Shown here: one piece after another, positions 52,790 to 60,793 of the stretch
Position numbering within the stretch: position 1 is the stretch's first letter
Layout: the number at the start of each line of letters is the position of its first letter
Source: Nonomuraea jabiensis
GTDB taxonomy: Bacteria > Actinomycetota > Actinomycetes > Streptosporangiales > Streptosporangiaceae
Direction: 5' to 3'
DNA length: 64,000 bases
NCBI RefSeq assembly: GCF_014204795.1
Contig: NZ_JACHMB010000001.1
Coordinates: 10,676,501-10,740,500, forward strand
Notes under the pieces: generated by a model
Database searches by the model: none
What the model was told of the DNA's origin: nothing
Seen by the model: only the letters and a program-made list of their open reading frames with translations
Made by a program: the position numbers and the translations under genes

Positions 52790-53635
52790 TCAAGGCCGAG
52801 GAACCCCCGTGCCCGCGCGTTCCTCGGCGTAGGCGCGGGCGCGTTCGGCCACCACGACGCTGTTCCCGCCCAGTGCCTTGCGGATCCACTCCCGCGCGCC
52901 GGCCACGGTCGTGCCCTCGCCGAGCACGGCCGCGACACCGGAGGGCCGGATCACGACCGTGTGCGCCGCGGTCACCGCCACGGACCCGCCGGACTCCTCG
53001 ATCGTCCAGCGCAGCACGTGCAGCGTGGCCAGCGGCGGCAGCAACCGGTGCTTCTCCACGATGGCCCGGCCGGGGAAGCCGACCCGCACCGCCTCGGTGG
53101 TGCGGACCGGGCCGCCGGGACCCGCGTTGTCGATCTCGATGAACCGGCCGTGCGGGCCGGCGGGCCGGGCGGAGGCCGCCGCGACGTGCGGGACGACCCG
53201 CGGCCACTCCTCCACCCGGTGCAGGAAGTCGTAGACGTCGCTCGCCGCGCCCGCGATCCGTACGGTGTCGGCGAACTCCAGGTGCACCTCCGGCTGCCCG
53301 GTCTCCTCCTCGGCCGCGATCCGGACGGGTTCGAGATCGGCCTCGCCGCGCAGCCTGCTCTCGCCCTCGCCCAGCGGCTCGGCCGTCCAGGTCCCGCCGA
53401 TCGGCGGCCCGAGGCCGTCGCTCTGGAACCTCACGGAGCCGGTGCCGCCGTCGTACCCGACGACGGCCTCGGCGATCTCGTCGTCGCGCAGCCACCACAC
53501 GCGGGCACTCCCGCCGTCGATCGGCTCGGCGTGCACCACTGACGGGAAGACTCGCGGCCAGGCCGCCACGTCGGTCAGCAACCGCAGGACGGTCGTGGCG
53601 GGGGCTCGTACCGTCGTGCTCGGAACGTCTGACAT
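52790..53635 (-). CDS. Didomain aromatase/cyclase (second, divergent copy)
   Basis: This 281-residue protein has two SRPBCC domains (about 5-130 and 135-270), shorter than the 311-318 residues of its two paralogues. Recognisable parts are DVAAWPRVFPSVVHAEP, GPPIGGTWTAEPL, SDVYDFLHRVEEWPRVVPHV and RKALGGNSVVVAERARAYAE. The first domain has lost several residues conserved in the others (for example the acidic DYR segment). It may handle a later ring closure or be partly degenerate. It is the second gene of a two-gene unit with the DUF6081-like gene, 10 bases downstream of it. Confidence 0.82.
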   Translation of the reverse strand: MSDVPSTTVRAPATTVLRLLTDVAAWPRVFPSVVHAEPIDGGSARVWWLRDDEIAEAVVGYDGGTGSVRFQSDGLGPPIGGTWTAEPLGEGESRLRGEADLEPVRIAAEEETGQPEVHLEFADTVRIAGAASDVYDFLHRVEEWPRVVPHVAAASARPAGPHGRFIEIDNAGPGGPVRTTEAVRVGFPGRAIVEKHRLLPPLATLHVLRWTIEESGGSVAVTAAHTVVIRPSGVAAVLGEGTTVAGAREWIRKALGGNSVVVAERARAYAEERAGTGVPRP

Positions 53636-53645
53636 CGCCGCCCCC

Positions 53646-54671
53646 TCAGTGGCCGTGCCGGAGCGTGACGGACACGTGATCGACCTGGATCGAGATGCCC
53701 TGCCCCCACAGCCGGTTGCTCTCCAGGCTCTCGTCGTCGTAGAACTCCGCGGGCGTCGGCGCCCCCACGCGCGGCGCGTAGTAGACGTCGGGCAGGCTCG
53801 ACAGGCGCACCAGCCCCCGCCCGTCGCGGCCGGCGCCGTCGAGGAAGGTGACGGTGCTGAAGCCGCAGTAGAGCTGGCGCGGCTGGGCGAGCTGCGGCGT
53901 GCCGCCGTGGTCGGTGAGCAGGTATTTGCGGTCGAAGGCCGGCTCGCCGATGCGGTCGAGCCTCAGCACCCGCCGCCCGTCCACCACCCAGCTCACCACA
54001 CCCGCGTCCTTGTCGAACTCGATGGCCAGGCTGTTGGTCTGTGACGGCACCCGCGGCGTGACGGGGATGGCGTAGAAGAAGGAGGCGTGGTTCTGGCCGG
54101 GCTTGGGCTGCCGGGCGTAGGCGGCGTAGATGAGCTGGTTGGTCACGAAGTACGTGAACACCGAGCCGGTCTCGGGATCGGCCGACTGCACGGTCGCCGA
54201 GGCCAGCCGTAAATCGCGGTCCGGGTCGCCGGCCAGGTTGCCGAAGGGGTGGCCGGCGGTGCCGAAGGTGCGCACCGCCAGCGAGACCTCGCACCTGAAG
54301 ACCGAGCCGGCCGGCACGTCGAACCCGCGGAACCCGTTGGAGGAGGTGTGGTTGACCGTGGCCCCCCACTTGACCTCGTCGCTGGCGCCGAGCCCGCCGT
54401 CGTCCTCCTGCGGGGTGGTGTAGACGAAGGCGGGCTCGCCGGTGGCCGGGTTGGTGCCGGACGCACGTACGTTCAGCCCGTCGGCCGAAGTGGTGGGGAT
54501 CCCGTCGCGGGCCACCACCCAGGTGTTCACCGTGTCGAAACCTGCGCGGAAGTCGTCATGGAAGAGACGCTCGACGCGTCCCGTGACCGTCGCGGAAGCC
54601 GGAGCGGCCATGACCGCGACCAGAGCCGCCGAGGCGAGGACGCTCCCCATCGCGCGGTACAGACTCCTCAT
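53646..54671 (-). CDS. Exported DUF6081-like protein
   Basis: This 341-residue protein has a signal peptide ending at about APASA (residue 27). The mature part is rich in beta strands (FHDDFRAGFDTVNTW, FRCEVSLAVRTFGTAG, VVSWVVDGRRVLRLDRIG), resembling the jelly-roll lectin/glycosidase-like fold of DUF6081 proteins. No catalytic residues can be named. It is first in a transcript with an aromatase/cyclase, behind three 11-bp-spaced TCGA heptamers, so it belongs to the polyketide regulon. An extracellular tailoring, binding or cyclase-like role is possible. Confidence 0.7.
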   Translation of the reverse strand: MRSLYRAMGSVLASAALVAVMAAPASATVTGRVERLFHDDFRAGFDTVNTWVVARDGIPTTSADGLNVRASGTNPATGEPAFVYTTPQEDDGGLGASDEVKWGATVNHTSSNGFRGFDVPAGSVFRCEVSLAVRTFGTAGHPFGNLAGDPDRDLRLASATVQSADPETGSVFTYFVTNQLIYAAYARQPKPGQNHASFFYAIPVTPRVPSQTNSLAIEFDKDAGVVSWVVDGRRVLRLDRIGEPAFDRKYLLTDHGGTPQLAQPRQLYCGFSTVTFLDGAGRDGRGLVRLSSLPDVYYAPRVGAPTPAEFYDDESLESNRLWGQGISIQVDHVSVTLRHGH

Positions 54672-54713
54672 TCATTCTCCCTGTTCTGAGCAGCCGAAGA
54701 TCGGCCTTGCAGC

Positions 54714-54762
54714 GGAGATTGAACGGGGAGCCGGTCGAGGACGCGTCGAGCGCGACTCGACC
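54714..54762 (-). promoter_or_regulatory. SARP-type promoter of the DUF6081 / aromatase-cyclase unit
   Basis: TCGA-centred heptamers start every 11 bp (plus-strand positions 54735, 54746 and 54757). On the minus strand they read TCGAGTC, TCGACGC and TCGACCG, followed by an 8-bp spacer and TTCAAT, a good -10-like hexamer. This spacing (heptads 11 bp apart, the last 8 bp before the -10) is the textbook arrangement for SARP activators such as ActII-ORF4. The start codon lies about 50 bp further on. Confidence 0.7.
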
Positions 54763-54791
54763 TCGCTCGTCGACGGCCCGTATAACCTCGC

Positions 54792-55706
54792 TCAGCCCAC
54801 CGTCAGCACGACCTTGCCGCGCCCGTGCCCGAGATCGACCCGCTCGTGGGCCTGGACGGCGTCCGTCAGCGGGAACGCGGTGGTCGGCAGGATCAGCTCC
54901 TTGCGCGCGGCCAGGCCGGCCAGGTGAGCGAGGGTCTCCACGGAGCGGGCGCCCGACAGCCGCCTGATCCCATGTTTCGCGATGGCCTCCTCGGCGTCGA
55001 CGAGCGTGCCGATCCGCCGGCGATCCTGGACCAGCTCGACCGAGACGTCGGTGGCCTCGCCGCCGATCGCGTCGAGCGCCGCGTCCACCCCGTCGGGCGC
55101 GGCCTCCCGGATCCGGTCGGCCAGGCCGGGGCCGTAGGTGACGGGCGTGACGCCCAGCGAGCGCAGATAGTCGTGGTTGGCCTCGCCGGCCGTGCCGATC
55201 ACCTTCGCGCCGCGCAGGACGGCGAGCTGGGCGGCGACCGTGCCGACCCCGCCCGCGCAGGCGTGGATGAGGAACGTCTCTCCGGCCGCCACGCCCAGCT
55301 CTTCGACGAAGCCGTACGCGCCCTGCCCCACCACGGACAGCGCGCCGGCGATCTCCCACGACAGATCCGCCGGCTTGACGGCGAGCTGGGTCGCGGGTAC
55401 GACGATCACCTCCGCGTACGCGACGAGGAGCGCCCAGCCCAGCACCTCGTCACCCGCCGCGAACCCGGTCACGCCCTCGCCGACCGCGTCGACCACTCCG
55501 GCGAACTCGTTGCCGAGCCGCTGCGGGAACGCCGCGGGGAAGAACTCGCGCAGTTCCCCGGCACGGAGCTTGGCGTCGAACGGCGCCACGCCTGCGGCAC
55601 GGATTCTGACCCGGACCTCGCCGGCGCCGGGCTCGGGCTCGGCGATGTCGATGGGGTGGAGCACCGTGGGGGCGCCGTACTCGGAGAACGCGATCGCAAC
55701 AGGCAC
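54792..55706 (-). CDS. Quinone oxidoreductase-like MDR protein
   Basis: This 304-residue zinc-independent medium-chain reductase has VRIRAAGVAPFDAKLRAGEL, LGNEFAGVVDAVGEGVTGF, split LGNEFAGVVDA and VGEGVTGF, FLIHACAGGVGTVAAQLA (cofactor loop) and DAALDAIGGEATD. Such enzymes reduce quinones or enones with NADPH. The GTG start follows a strong AAGGAGG site. It lies downstream of the TetR gene on the same strand and may share its control. A role in quinone detoxification or polyketide tailoring is possible. Confidence 0.83.
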   Translation of the reverse strand: MPVAIAFSEYGAPTVLHPIDIAEPEPGAGEVRVRIRAAGVAPFDAKLRAGELREFFPAAFPQRLGNEFAGVVDAVGEGVTGFAAGDEVLGWALLVAYAEVIVVPATQLAVKPADLSWEIAGALSVVGQGAYGFVEELGVAAGETFLIHACAGGVGTVAAQLAVLRGAKVIGTAGEANHDYLRSLGVTPVTYGPGLADRIREAAPDGVDAALDAIGGEATDVSVELVQDRRRIGTLVDAEEAIAKHGIRRLSGARSVETLAHLAGLAARKELILPTTAFPLTDAVQAHERVDLGHGRGKVVLTVG

Positions 55707-55735
55707 GTGAGACCTCCTTGAGGACATGCCGCGGG

Positions 55736-55755
55736 CCGCCCGGTGCGCCGGGCGG
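55736..55755. terminator. Perfect 8-bp hairpin between TetR and MDR genes
   Basis: CCGCCCGG (55736-55743) and CCGGGCGG (55748-55755) form a stem with a TGCG loop just upstream of the MDR gene ribosome site. It may attenuate readthrough from the tetR-type gene, or simply structure the leader. Confidence 0.4.
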
Positions 55756-55826
55756 TGCGGGGATGCGGAACCACGGGCCGGCGCGGCGCTGCGCGGCCCG
55801 GTCGTGCGCGGGGCGGAGGGAGCGCC

Positions 55827-56489
55827 TCAGCCCGGGTCGGTGTCCGGCTCCTTGGAGCGGCTCTTCATCGCCTTCTCGATCTCCTGCCAGTCGGTGGCCG
55901 GCGCGCCCAGCCGGTGGGACCCCTCCGGGCGCAGGCCGTCCAGCACGATGCCGAGGAAACGGCGGCTGAGCGCGGCCGCCGTCTCGCCCTTCTCCGCGCG
56001 CCGCTCACGCAACGCGTGGAGCAGGGTGATGATGTCATCGGCGTTGACGTCGGGACGCACGACCCCGGCCTCCTGCGCGCGGTCCACGAGCGTCTGGATG
56101 GCCTCACGGGCCCGCTTGCTGGCGGCCAGCACGTCCTCGGTGATCTCGAAGGTGCCGGCGAGCCTGGGCGAGCCGTCCACGCCGGCCTCCACGCAGGCGG
56201 TGACGAAACCCTCGAACCCCTCCCAGGCGTCATCGACGACGAGACCGCGCTCGGCCTCCTGCCAGGTCTGCTCCATGTGCGCCAGCGACAGGGCGCGCAT
56301 CAGGTCTTCCTTGCTCGGATAGCGCCGGTACAGAGTGCCCATGCCGACGCCCGCGCGCTCCGCGATGACCGACACCGGAGCCTCGGGCCCCAGCTCGACG
56401 AAGACGGCCCGGGCGGCGGCGAGAATGCGCTGGTCATTGCGGCTGGCGTCGGACCGGCGCGGCCCTCGTCCAGCGGTGCTCCCTCTCAC
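55827..56489 (-). CDS. TetR/AcrR family regulator
   Basis: This 220-residue protein has an N-terminal helix-turn-helix (ARAVFVELGPEAPVSVIAERAGVGMGTLYRRYPSKEDL, split AERAGVGMGTLYRRYPSKED for the recognition part). The C-terminal domain is helical. It is divergent from the leader-peptide and binding-protein transcript. A GGAG-N7-CTCC palindrome (56511-56525) lies at its own promoter and matches the double operator at 46868-46903, so it probably represses itself and the SDR/FMN reductase pair. The ligand may be the polyketide or an intermediate. Confidence 0.88.
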   Translation of the reverse strand: MRGSTAGRGPRRSDASRNDQRILAAARAVFVELGPEAPVSVIAERAGVGMGTLYRRYPSKEDLMRALSLAHMEQTWQEAERGLVVDDAWEGFEGFVTACVEAGVDGSPRLAGTFEITEDVLAASKRAREAIQTLVDRAQEAGVVRPDVNADDIITLLHALRERRAEKGETAAALSRRFLGIVLDGLRPEGSHRLGAPATDWQEIEKAMKSRSKEPDTDPG

Positions 56490-56508
56490 ATCCCGAGACT
56501 AACATAGA

Positions 56509-56527
56509 ACGGAGCCCTCCACTCCGT
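56509..56527. promoter_or_regulatory. Palindromic operator ACGGAG-N7-CTCCGT
   Basis: The inverted repeat ACGGAG (56509-56514) / CTCCGT (56522-56527) lies between the TetR gene and the leader peptide. It aligns with the palindromes at 46868-46903, mainly in GAACGGAGC and CTCC. It is the probable self-control site of the TetR protein and may also influence the sulfur transcript on the other side. Confidence 0.65.
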
Positions 56528-56568
56528 GTACGGTGACCGGTATCGCCGCTCGCGGAAGAGAGGTCGTC

Positions 56569-56643
56569 ATGCCTTTCCCGTTGCGTCTGGTCTCCCGCCG
56601 CCACGTGGACTACTGCCGGATCGCCGGCCAAGCCTGTCACTGA
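56569..56643 (+). CDS. Cysteine-type leader peptide (24 residues)
   Basis: This short frame has a GGAAGAGAGG ribosome site. The peptide contains LVSRRHVDYCR in its middle and ends with a second cysteine just before the stop (AGQACH). Actinobacterial leader peptides of this kind, with an RRHVD or RLHVD core followed by one or two cysteines near the end, precede sulfur-assimilation genes and are proposed to act by cysteine-dependent attenuation. The gene 110 bases downstream encodes a solute-binding lipoprotein. The frame is too short for usual gene finders. Confidence 0.75.
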   Translation: MPFPLRLVSRRHVDYCRIAGQACH

Positions 56644-56753
56644 CCCCGGCCCCTCCCCCAGCACGCCACCCGATCCCGGCGGCGACCGCCACCGGGCCGC
56701 TCAAGCGCGCCTTGAGTTCGCACGTTTCACGTTCTCGACAGGAGCTCCGACAA
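56644..56753 (+). promoter_or_regulatory. Attenuator-like region after the leader peptide
   Basis: Two hairpins are visible: a nested one with CCCGG at about 56675-56679 pairing with CCGGG at about 56692-56696, and CTCAAG (56700-56705) / CTTGAG (56711-56716) with a CGCGC loop. These are placed where ribosome stalling at the leader cysteines could change RNA folding before the binding-protein start. The last part contains the GGAG ribosome site (56741-56744). Confidence 0.5.
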
Positions 56754-58367
56754 GTGACAGTCGTGTCACCGGCAGGCCGCGGCCTCTGCGCGGTCCTCGC
56801 CTTCGCCCTCACCCTCGCCGCGGCCGGCTGCGGCGGCTCGGCGGAAGGAGTGGGCAGCGCCGCCACCACCCCCCGCCCCGGCGGAACCCTCAAGATCGCC
56901 GTGTCCGAGGACCCGGTCTGTCTGGACCCGCCGCAGGCGAACTTCTCCTCAGCCGTCAACGTCATGCGCCAGCTCTTCGACACGCTCACCGACCAGGATC
57001 CCCGCACCGGCGAGATCAAGCCGTGGCTGGCCACCTCCTGGGAGATCGGCCCCAAGGCCACCTCCTTCACGTTCCACCTGCGTAAGGGAGTGACGTTCAG
57101 CGACGGCGCACCCGTGAACGCGGCCGCGGTCAAGGCGAACCTCGACGAGGTGGTCAAGCTGGGCGCGAAGTCGCTGTTCGCCTCCACCTACCTGTTCGGC
57201 TACAAGGGCACGACCGTGGTGGACGAGCACACCGCCCGGGTCGAGTTCAAAAGCCCCAACGCCCAGTTCCTCCAGGCGACCGCGACCACCTCGCTGGGGC
57301 TCAGCTCCCCGGCGTCGCTGGCCAAGCCGGCCGCCGACAGGTGCCGGGCGCCGATCGGCTCCGGCGCCTTCGTGCTGGACAAGCTGCAGACCAACCACAG
57401 CGTCACGGTGAAACGGCGAGCCGGGTACGCCTGGCCCTCGTCGCTGGCCGCCCACCAGGGTGAGGCGTACCTGGAGGCGGTGGAGTTCCGTATCGTGCCC
57501 GAGCAGGGGGTGCGTACCGGGGTGCTGACCTCCGGCCAGGTGCAGGCGATCACCGACGTGCAGCCGGTCACCGAGCGGCAGTTCCGGCAGGGCGGATTCC
57601 AGGTGCTGAGCCGCTACAACCCGGGCCTTCCGTACGCCCTCTACCCCAACACGTTCCGGCCGCTGCTCGGCGACGAGGCGGTGCGCAAGGCCATCAGCAA
57701 GGGCATCGACCGCAAGCAGGTGGTGGACGTGGTCCTGACGCCCACCTACCGCCCGGCGACCAGCATCCTGACCAGCTCCACCCCGGCCTACGTCGACCTC
57801 GGCAAGGACCTGGCTCACGACCCCGCCGGGGCCGCGGCGCTGCTGGACGGGGCAGGCTGGAAGCCCGGCCCCGACGGGATCCGGCAGAAGGACGGCCGGA
57901 AGCTGAGCCTGAACGTGTACTTCACCACCGGCTTCAACCCGAACACCACGATCCTCGAACTGCTGAGCCAGCAGCTCCGCAAGATCGGCGTGGATCTTCA
58001 GCTACGGCCGGTGGACGCGGCCGGGTTCGGCGAGGCCCAGGCGAAGAAGCAGATCGACTTCCGCTGGGGCAACAGCACCAGGGCCGACCCCGACATCCTG
58101 CGCACGGTCTTCTCCACGAAGTTCTCCGCCGCCGCCTACCTGCCGCCCACCGACCTCGACGACCGGCTCGACCAGGAGGTCAAGACGCTCGACCAGGCCG
58201 GGAGGGCCGAGGTGGTGGGCGAGATCCAGCGGACCGTCCTCGACCGCGGCTACGCCATCCCCGTCTTCGAGCTGGCCCAGGTCGTGGGGGTGTCGAAGGC
58301 GGTGCGAGGGCTGACCCTGGACCCGTCCGTACGGCTGCGCCTGCACGACGCCTGGCTGGCCTCGTGA
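56754..58367 (+). CDS. Solute-binding lipoprotein, SBP family 5, behind a cysteine leader
   Basis: This 537-residue protein has a lipoprotein signal ([11 protein letters not shown], Cys26), then [19 protein letters not shown] and the family 5 fold ([19 protein letters not shown], split [12 protein letters not shown] and KANLDEV). The GTG start has a GGAG site. No permease is adjacent, but the orphan permease/ATPase operon at 48516-51891 lacks a binding protein, so the two probably make one transporter. The leader peptide suggests expression when cysteine is scarce. It overlaps the oxygenase gene that follows. Confidence 0.87.
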   Translation: MTVVSPAGRGLCAVLAFALTLAAAGCGGSAEGVGSAATTPRPGGTLKIAVSEDPVCLDPPQANFSSAVNVMRQLFDTLTDQDPRTGEIKPWLATSWEIGPKATSFTFHLRKGVTFSDGAPVNAAAVKANLDEVVKLGAKSLFASTYLFGYKGTTVVDEHTARVEFKSPNAQFLQATATTSLGLSSPASLAKPAADRCRAPIGSGAFVLDKLQTNHSVTVKRRAGYAWPSSLAAHQGEAYLEAVEFRIVPEQGVRTGVLTSGQVQAITDVQPVTERQFRQGGFQVLSRYNPGLPYALYPNTFRPLLGDEAVRKAISKGIDRKQVVDVVLTPTYRPATSILTSSTPAYVDLGKDLAHDPAGAAALLDGAGWKPGPDGIRQKDGRKLSLNVYFTTGFNPNTTILELLSQQLRKIGVDLQLRPVDAAGFGEAQAKKQIDFRWGNSTRADPDILRTVFSTKFSAAAYLPPTDLDDRLDQEVKTLDQAGRAEVVGEIQRTVLDRGYAIPVFELAQVVGVSKAVRGLTLDPSVRLRLHDAWLAS

Positions 58368-59503
58368 GCGGCGGGGGCGCGGTGCCGCTGTCCGTCCTGG
58401 ACCTGTCGCCCATCACCTCGGGCGGCACGGCGGCCGGCGCCCTGCGCGAGACCCTGGACCTGGCCCGCCACGCGGAACGGCTCGGCTACTCCCGCTACTG
58501 GATCGCCGAGCACCACCTGAGCCCCAGCGTGGCCGCCGCCGCCCCGGCCGTGCTGATCGCGCTGGTGGTCTCGGCGACCGACCGCCTGCGGGTCGGCTCG
58601 GGCGCGGCGCTGATCGCCAACTCCACGCCGTTGCTGCTCGCCGAGCAGTTCGGCACGATCGCGCAACTCCATCCCGGCCGCGTGGACCTGGGGCTGGGGC
58701 GTTCCGGCTCCAGGCGGTTCGCGGAGGTCGCGGCCGAGTCCGGCAAGGCCCCGCCGGGCGGGGTCCTGGCGACCGCTCCCGGCACGGTGGTGAACGGCGT
58801 CGTGATCCCCGCCAGGACCAGCGTCTCCTTCGACACCGAGCTGTTCCGGGTCAAGGCCCGGCTGCTCGGCCAGGTGGACGGCGCCGACGACGACTACTCC
58901 GGTCAGGTGCGGGACGTGCTGAGCTTCCTGCGCGGCGACTACCGCACCGACCAGGGGGTCGCCCTGCGGGCGCTGCCCGCGGAGGACGCCGACCTGCAGG
59001 TGTGGATCCTCGGGTCGAGCGCGGGGGCCAGCGCCGCGGCCGCCGGGGAGCACGGCCTGCCCTACGCGGCCAACTACCACCTGGGCGGGGCGACCGTGCT
59101 GGAGTCGGTGGCGGCCTACCGGGCGGCGTTCCGGCCGTCGGAGGGGCTGGCGAAGCCGTACGTGATGGTGTCGGCGGACGTGATCGTGGCCGAGAACGAC
59201 GAGAGCGCCGCCCGGCTGGCGGCGCCGACCGCGCTGTGGGTGCTGAACATGCGACGGGGGCTGGCGACGGGGCCCTTCCCCAGCACGGCCGAGGCGGAGG
59301 CGCACGAGTGGACCGACGAGGAGCGGGCCTACGTGGCCGACCGGATCAGCACCCAGATCGCCGGCTCGCCCGCCACGGTCGTGTCGCGGCTGCGCCGCCT
59401 GGCGGACGTCACGGGGGCCGACGAGCTGCTCGTCACCACGATCACCGCACGTCACGCCGATCGCGTGCGCTCCTACGAGCTGCTGGCCAAGGCGTGGAAA
59501 TGA
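58364..59503 (+). CDS. Luciferase-like flavin monooxygenase of sulfur module 2
   Basis: This 379-residue LLM-class protein has [36 protein letters not shown] (the conserved AEHH motif), [22 protein letters not shown], split [12 protein letters not shown] and [10 protein letters not shown], and [11 protein letters not shown]. The GTG start overlaps the lipoprotein stop, so both respond to the leader. It is more like MsnO8/YvbT-type luciferases than SsuD. Probably it cleaves or oxidises the imported organosulfur substrate; the FMN reductase could be any of the two encoded in the window. Confidence 0.83.
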   Translation: MSGGGAVPLSVLDLSPITSGGTAAGALRETLDLARHAERLGYSRYWIAEHHLSPSVAAAAPAVLIALVVSATDRLRVGSGAALIANSTPLLLAEQFGTIAQLHPGRVDLGLGRSGSRRFAEVAAESGKAPPGGVLATAPGTVVNGVVIPARTSVSFDTELFRVKARLLGQVDGADDDYSGQVRDVLSFLRGDYRTDQGVALRALPAEDADLQVWILGSSAGASAAAAGEHGLPYAANYHLGGATVLESVAAYRAAFRPSEGLAKPYVMVSADVIVAENDESAARLAAPTALWVLNMRRGLATGPFPSTAEAEAHEWTDEERAYVADRISTQIAGSPATVVSRLRRLADVTGADELLVTTITARHADRVRSYELLAKAWK

Positions 59504-59508
59504 GGGGC

Positions 59509-59537
59509 TCGATCGGCAGTCGAGTGAGCTTCGGCAG
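59509..59537 (+). promoter_or_regulatory. SARP-box-like repeats upstream of the third aromatase/cyclase
   Basis: Heptamers TCGATCG (59509), TCGAGTG (59520) and TCGGCAG (59531) are spaced 11 bp apart, just after the monooxygenase stop. They face the aromatase/cyclase gene starting at 59598. The 8-bp position downstream is GC-rich, so the -10 is not clear. The match in spacing and core with the other sites supports SARP control. Confidence 0.55.
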
Positions 59538-59597
59538 CGGCACCAGGGACCGGTACCACGATGGCGGCCACGAAGACCCTCCAGGAAGGAAAGAGCA

Positions 59598-60533
59598 TTG
59601 GCGCAACCGGACAAGCACGAAGTAGAGCACCGGGGCACCGCGCACGCTCCGGCGAAGACCGTCTACGGTCTGCTCGCGGACCTGACCGTGTGGCCGCGGA
59701 TCTTCCCGCCGATCGTCCACGTGGAGTATCTGGAGCGGACGGCGGAGCGCGAACGGGCCCGGATCTGGCTCCACGGCGGCCAGGACGTCCGCCAGTGGGT
59801 GGCGCTGCGGACCCTGGTTCCCGAGTCCTTGAGCGTCTTCTACCGGCAGGAGGTGGCCCAGCATCCCGTCGCCGACATGGGCGGCGGCTGGATCGTCGAA
59901 CCGGACGGGCCTGAGCGGTCGCTGGTACGGCTGCTGCACGACTACCGGCCTGTCAGCGAGGACTCCGTGCCCTGGATCGACGAGGTGCTCGACAAGAACA
60001 GCGACGCGGAGCTGACCGCGCTGCTCGCAGCGGCCGGGCTGGAGCCCCGGGCGTCCGAGCTGCTGCTCGAACTGCAGGACAGCGTTCACGTGGCCGGCTC
60101 CGCGCAGGCGGTCTACGACTTCCTGTACGACGGGAGCAGGTGGCACGAGCACTTCGAGCACCTCGCCCGCTCGGAGGTCCGGCCGGCCGGCGAGGAGGCG
60201 CACCTCCTCGAACTGGAGTCCCCGGACAAGGACGGCAACCCGCACACCACCCGTCAGGTACGGGTCGGGATCCCCGGCCGGAAGATCGTCTACAAGCAGC
60301 TCGTGATTCCGCCCCTGTCGAGTGGGCACACGGGCGAATGGTCCATCGAGGAGCGCCCGGACGGCGTGGAGGTGACCGCGCGCCAGACCATCGTGATCCG
60401 CGAGGAGGGCATCGCCGAAGTGCTCGGCCCGGAGGTGAGCCTCGCCGACGGCCGGGCGTGGATCGAGCGGGCGCTGGGAGGGAACGCGCGCCTGATTCTG
60501 GAGCGGGCCAAGGCACACGTGGAATCGGCCTAA
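59598..60533 (+). CDS. Didomain aromatase/cyclase (third copy)
   Basis: This 311-residue protein has two SRPBCC domains. AWPRVFPP is here VWPRIFPPIVHVEYLE; FYRQEVAQHPVADMGGGW, VYKQLVIPPLSSGHTGEW and RALGGNARLILERAKAHVE line up with the 40320 paralogue along the whole length. It starts with TTG, supported by an AGGAAGG ribosome site 8 bases upstream and no better start. It is alone on the plus strand before strong terminators. It may close a different ring than the core copy. Confidence 0.85.
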   Translation: MAQPDKHEVEHRGTAHAPAKTVYGLLADLTVWPRIFPPIVHVEYLERTAERERARIWLHGGQDVRQWVALRTLVPESLSVFYRQEVAQHPVADMGGGWIVEPDGPERSLVRLLHDYRPVSEDSVPWIDEVLDKNSDAELTALLAAAGLEPRASELLLELQDSVHVAGSAQAVYDFLYDGSRWHEHFEHLARSEVRPAGEEAHLLELESPDKDGNPHTTRQVRVGIPGRKIVYKQLVIPPLSSGHTGEWSIEERPDGVEVTARQTIVIREEGIAEVLGPEVSLADGRAWIERALGGNARLILERAKAHVESA

Positions 60534-60539
60534 CGGGAG

Positions 60540-60567
60540 ATCGCCGCGGAATCGTTTCCGCGGCGAT
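60540..60567. terminator. 12-bp perfect hairpin terminator
   Basis: ATCGCCGCGGAA (60540-60551) pairs with TTCCGCGGCGAT (60556-60567) around a TCGT loop, immediately after the aromatase/cyclase stop. It is a very stable terminator stem. Confidence 0.85.
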
Positions 60568-60572
60568 TCACG

Positions 60573-60600
60573 AGCGCTATCGAGAATCGGCGATAGCGCT
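60573..60600. terminator. Second 10-bp perfect hairpin
   Basis: AGCGCTATCG (60573-60582) pairs with CGATAGCGCT (60591-60600), loop of 8 bases, five bases after the first terminator. The tandem stems isolate the SARP gene from upstream transcription. Confidence 0.75.
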
Positions 60601-60619
60601 ATTCGGCGTTGGCCGGGGC

Positions 60620-60793
60620 GCGCCCTAATTAACCGGAGAATGCAACAGGTAAAATCTGAATCCACCTGCCAAGAAACGTGACAATCGATTGCGAACCACT
60701 TAGTATCCATATAACCCGCAAATTTGGTAGGGAAAGTTCTAAACAAGCCGCCGCCGAGGACCCGGGGCGGACGCCACAGAACGGAGGCCCGTC
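60620..60793 (+). promoter_or_regulatory. AT-rich promoter region of the SARP gene
   Basis: The region is markedly poorer in GC than the rest of the window (for example CTAATTAACC and ATCCATATAACC). An inverted pair CAGGT (60646-60650) / ACCTG (60664-60668) could be an operator. A TATAAC hexamer near 60712 could be a -10. No SARP heptamers are seen here, so the SARP gene is probably controlled by another regulator. Confidence 0.5.
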
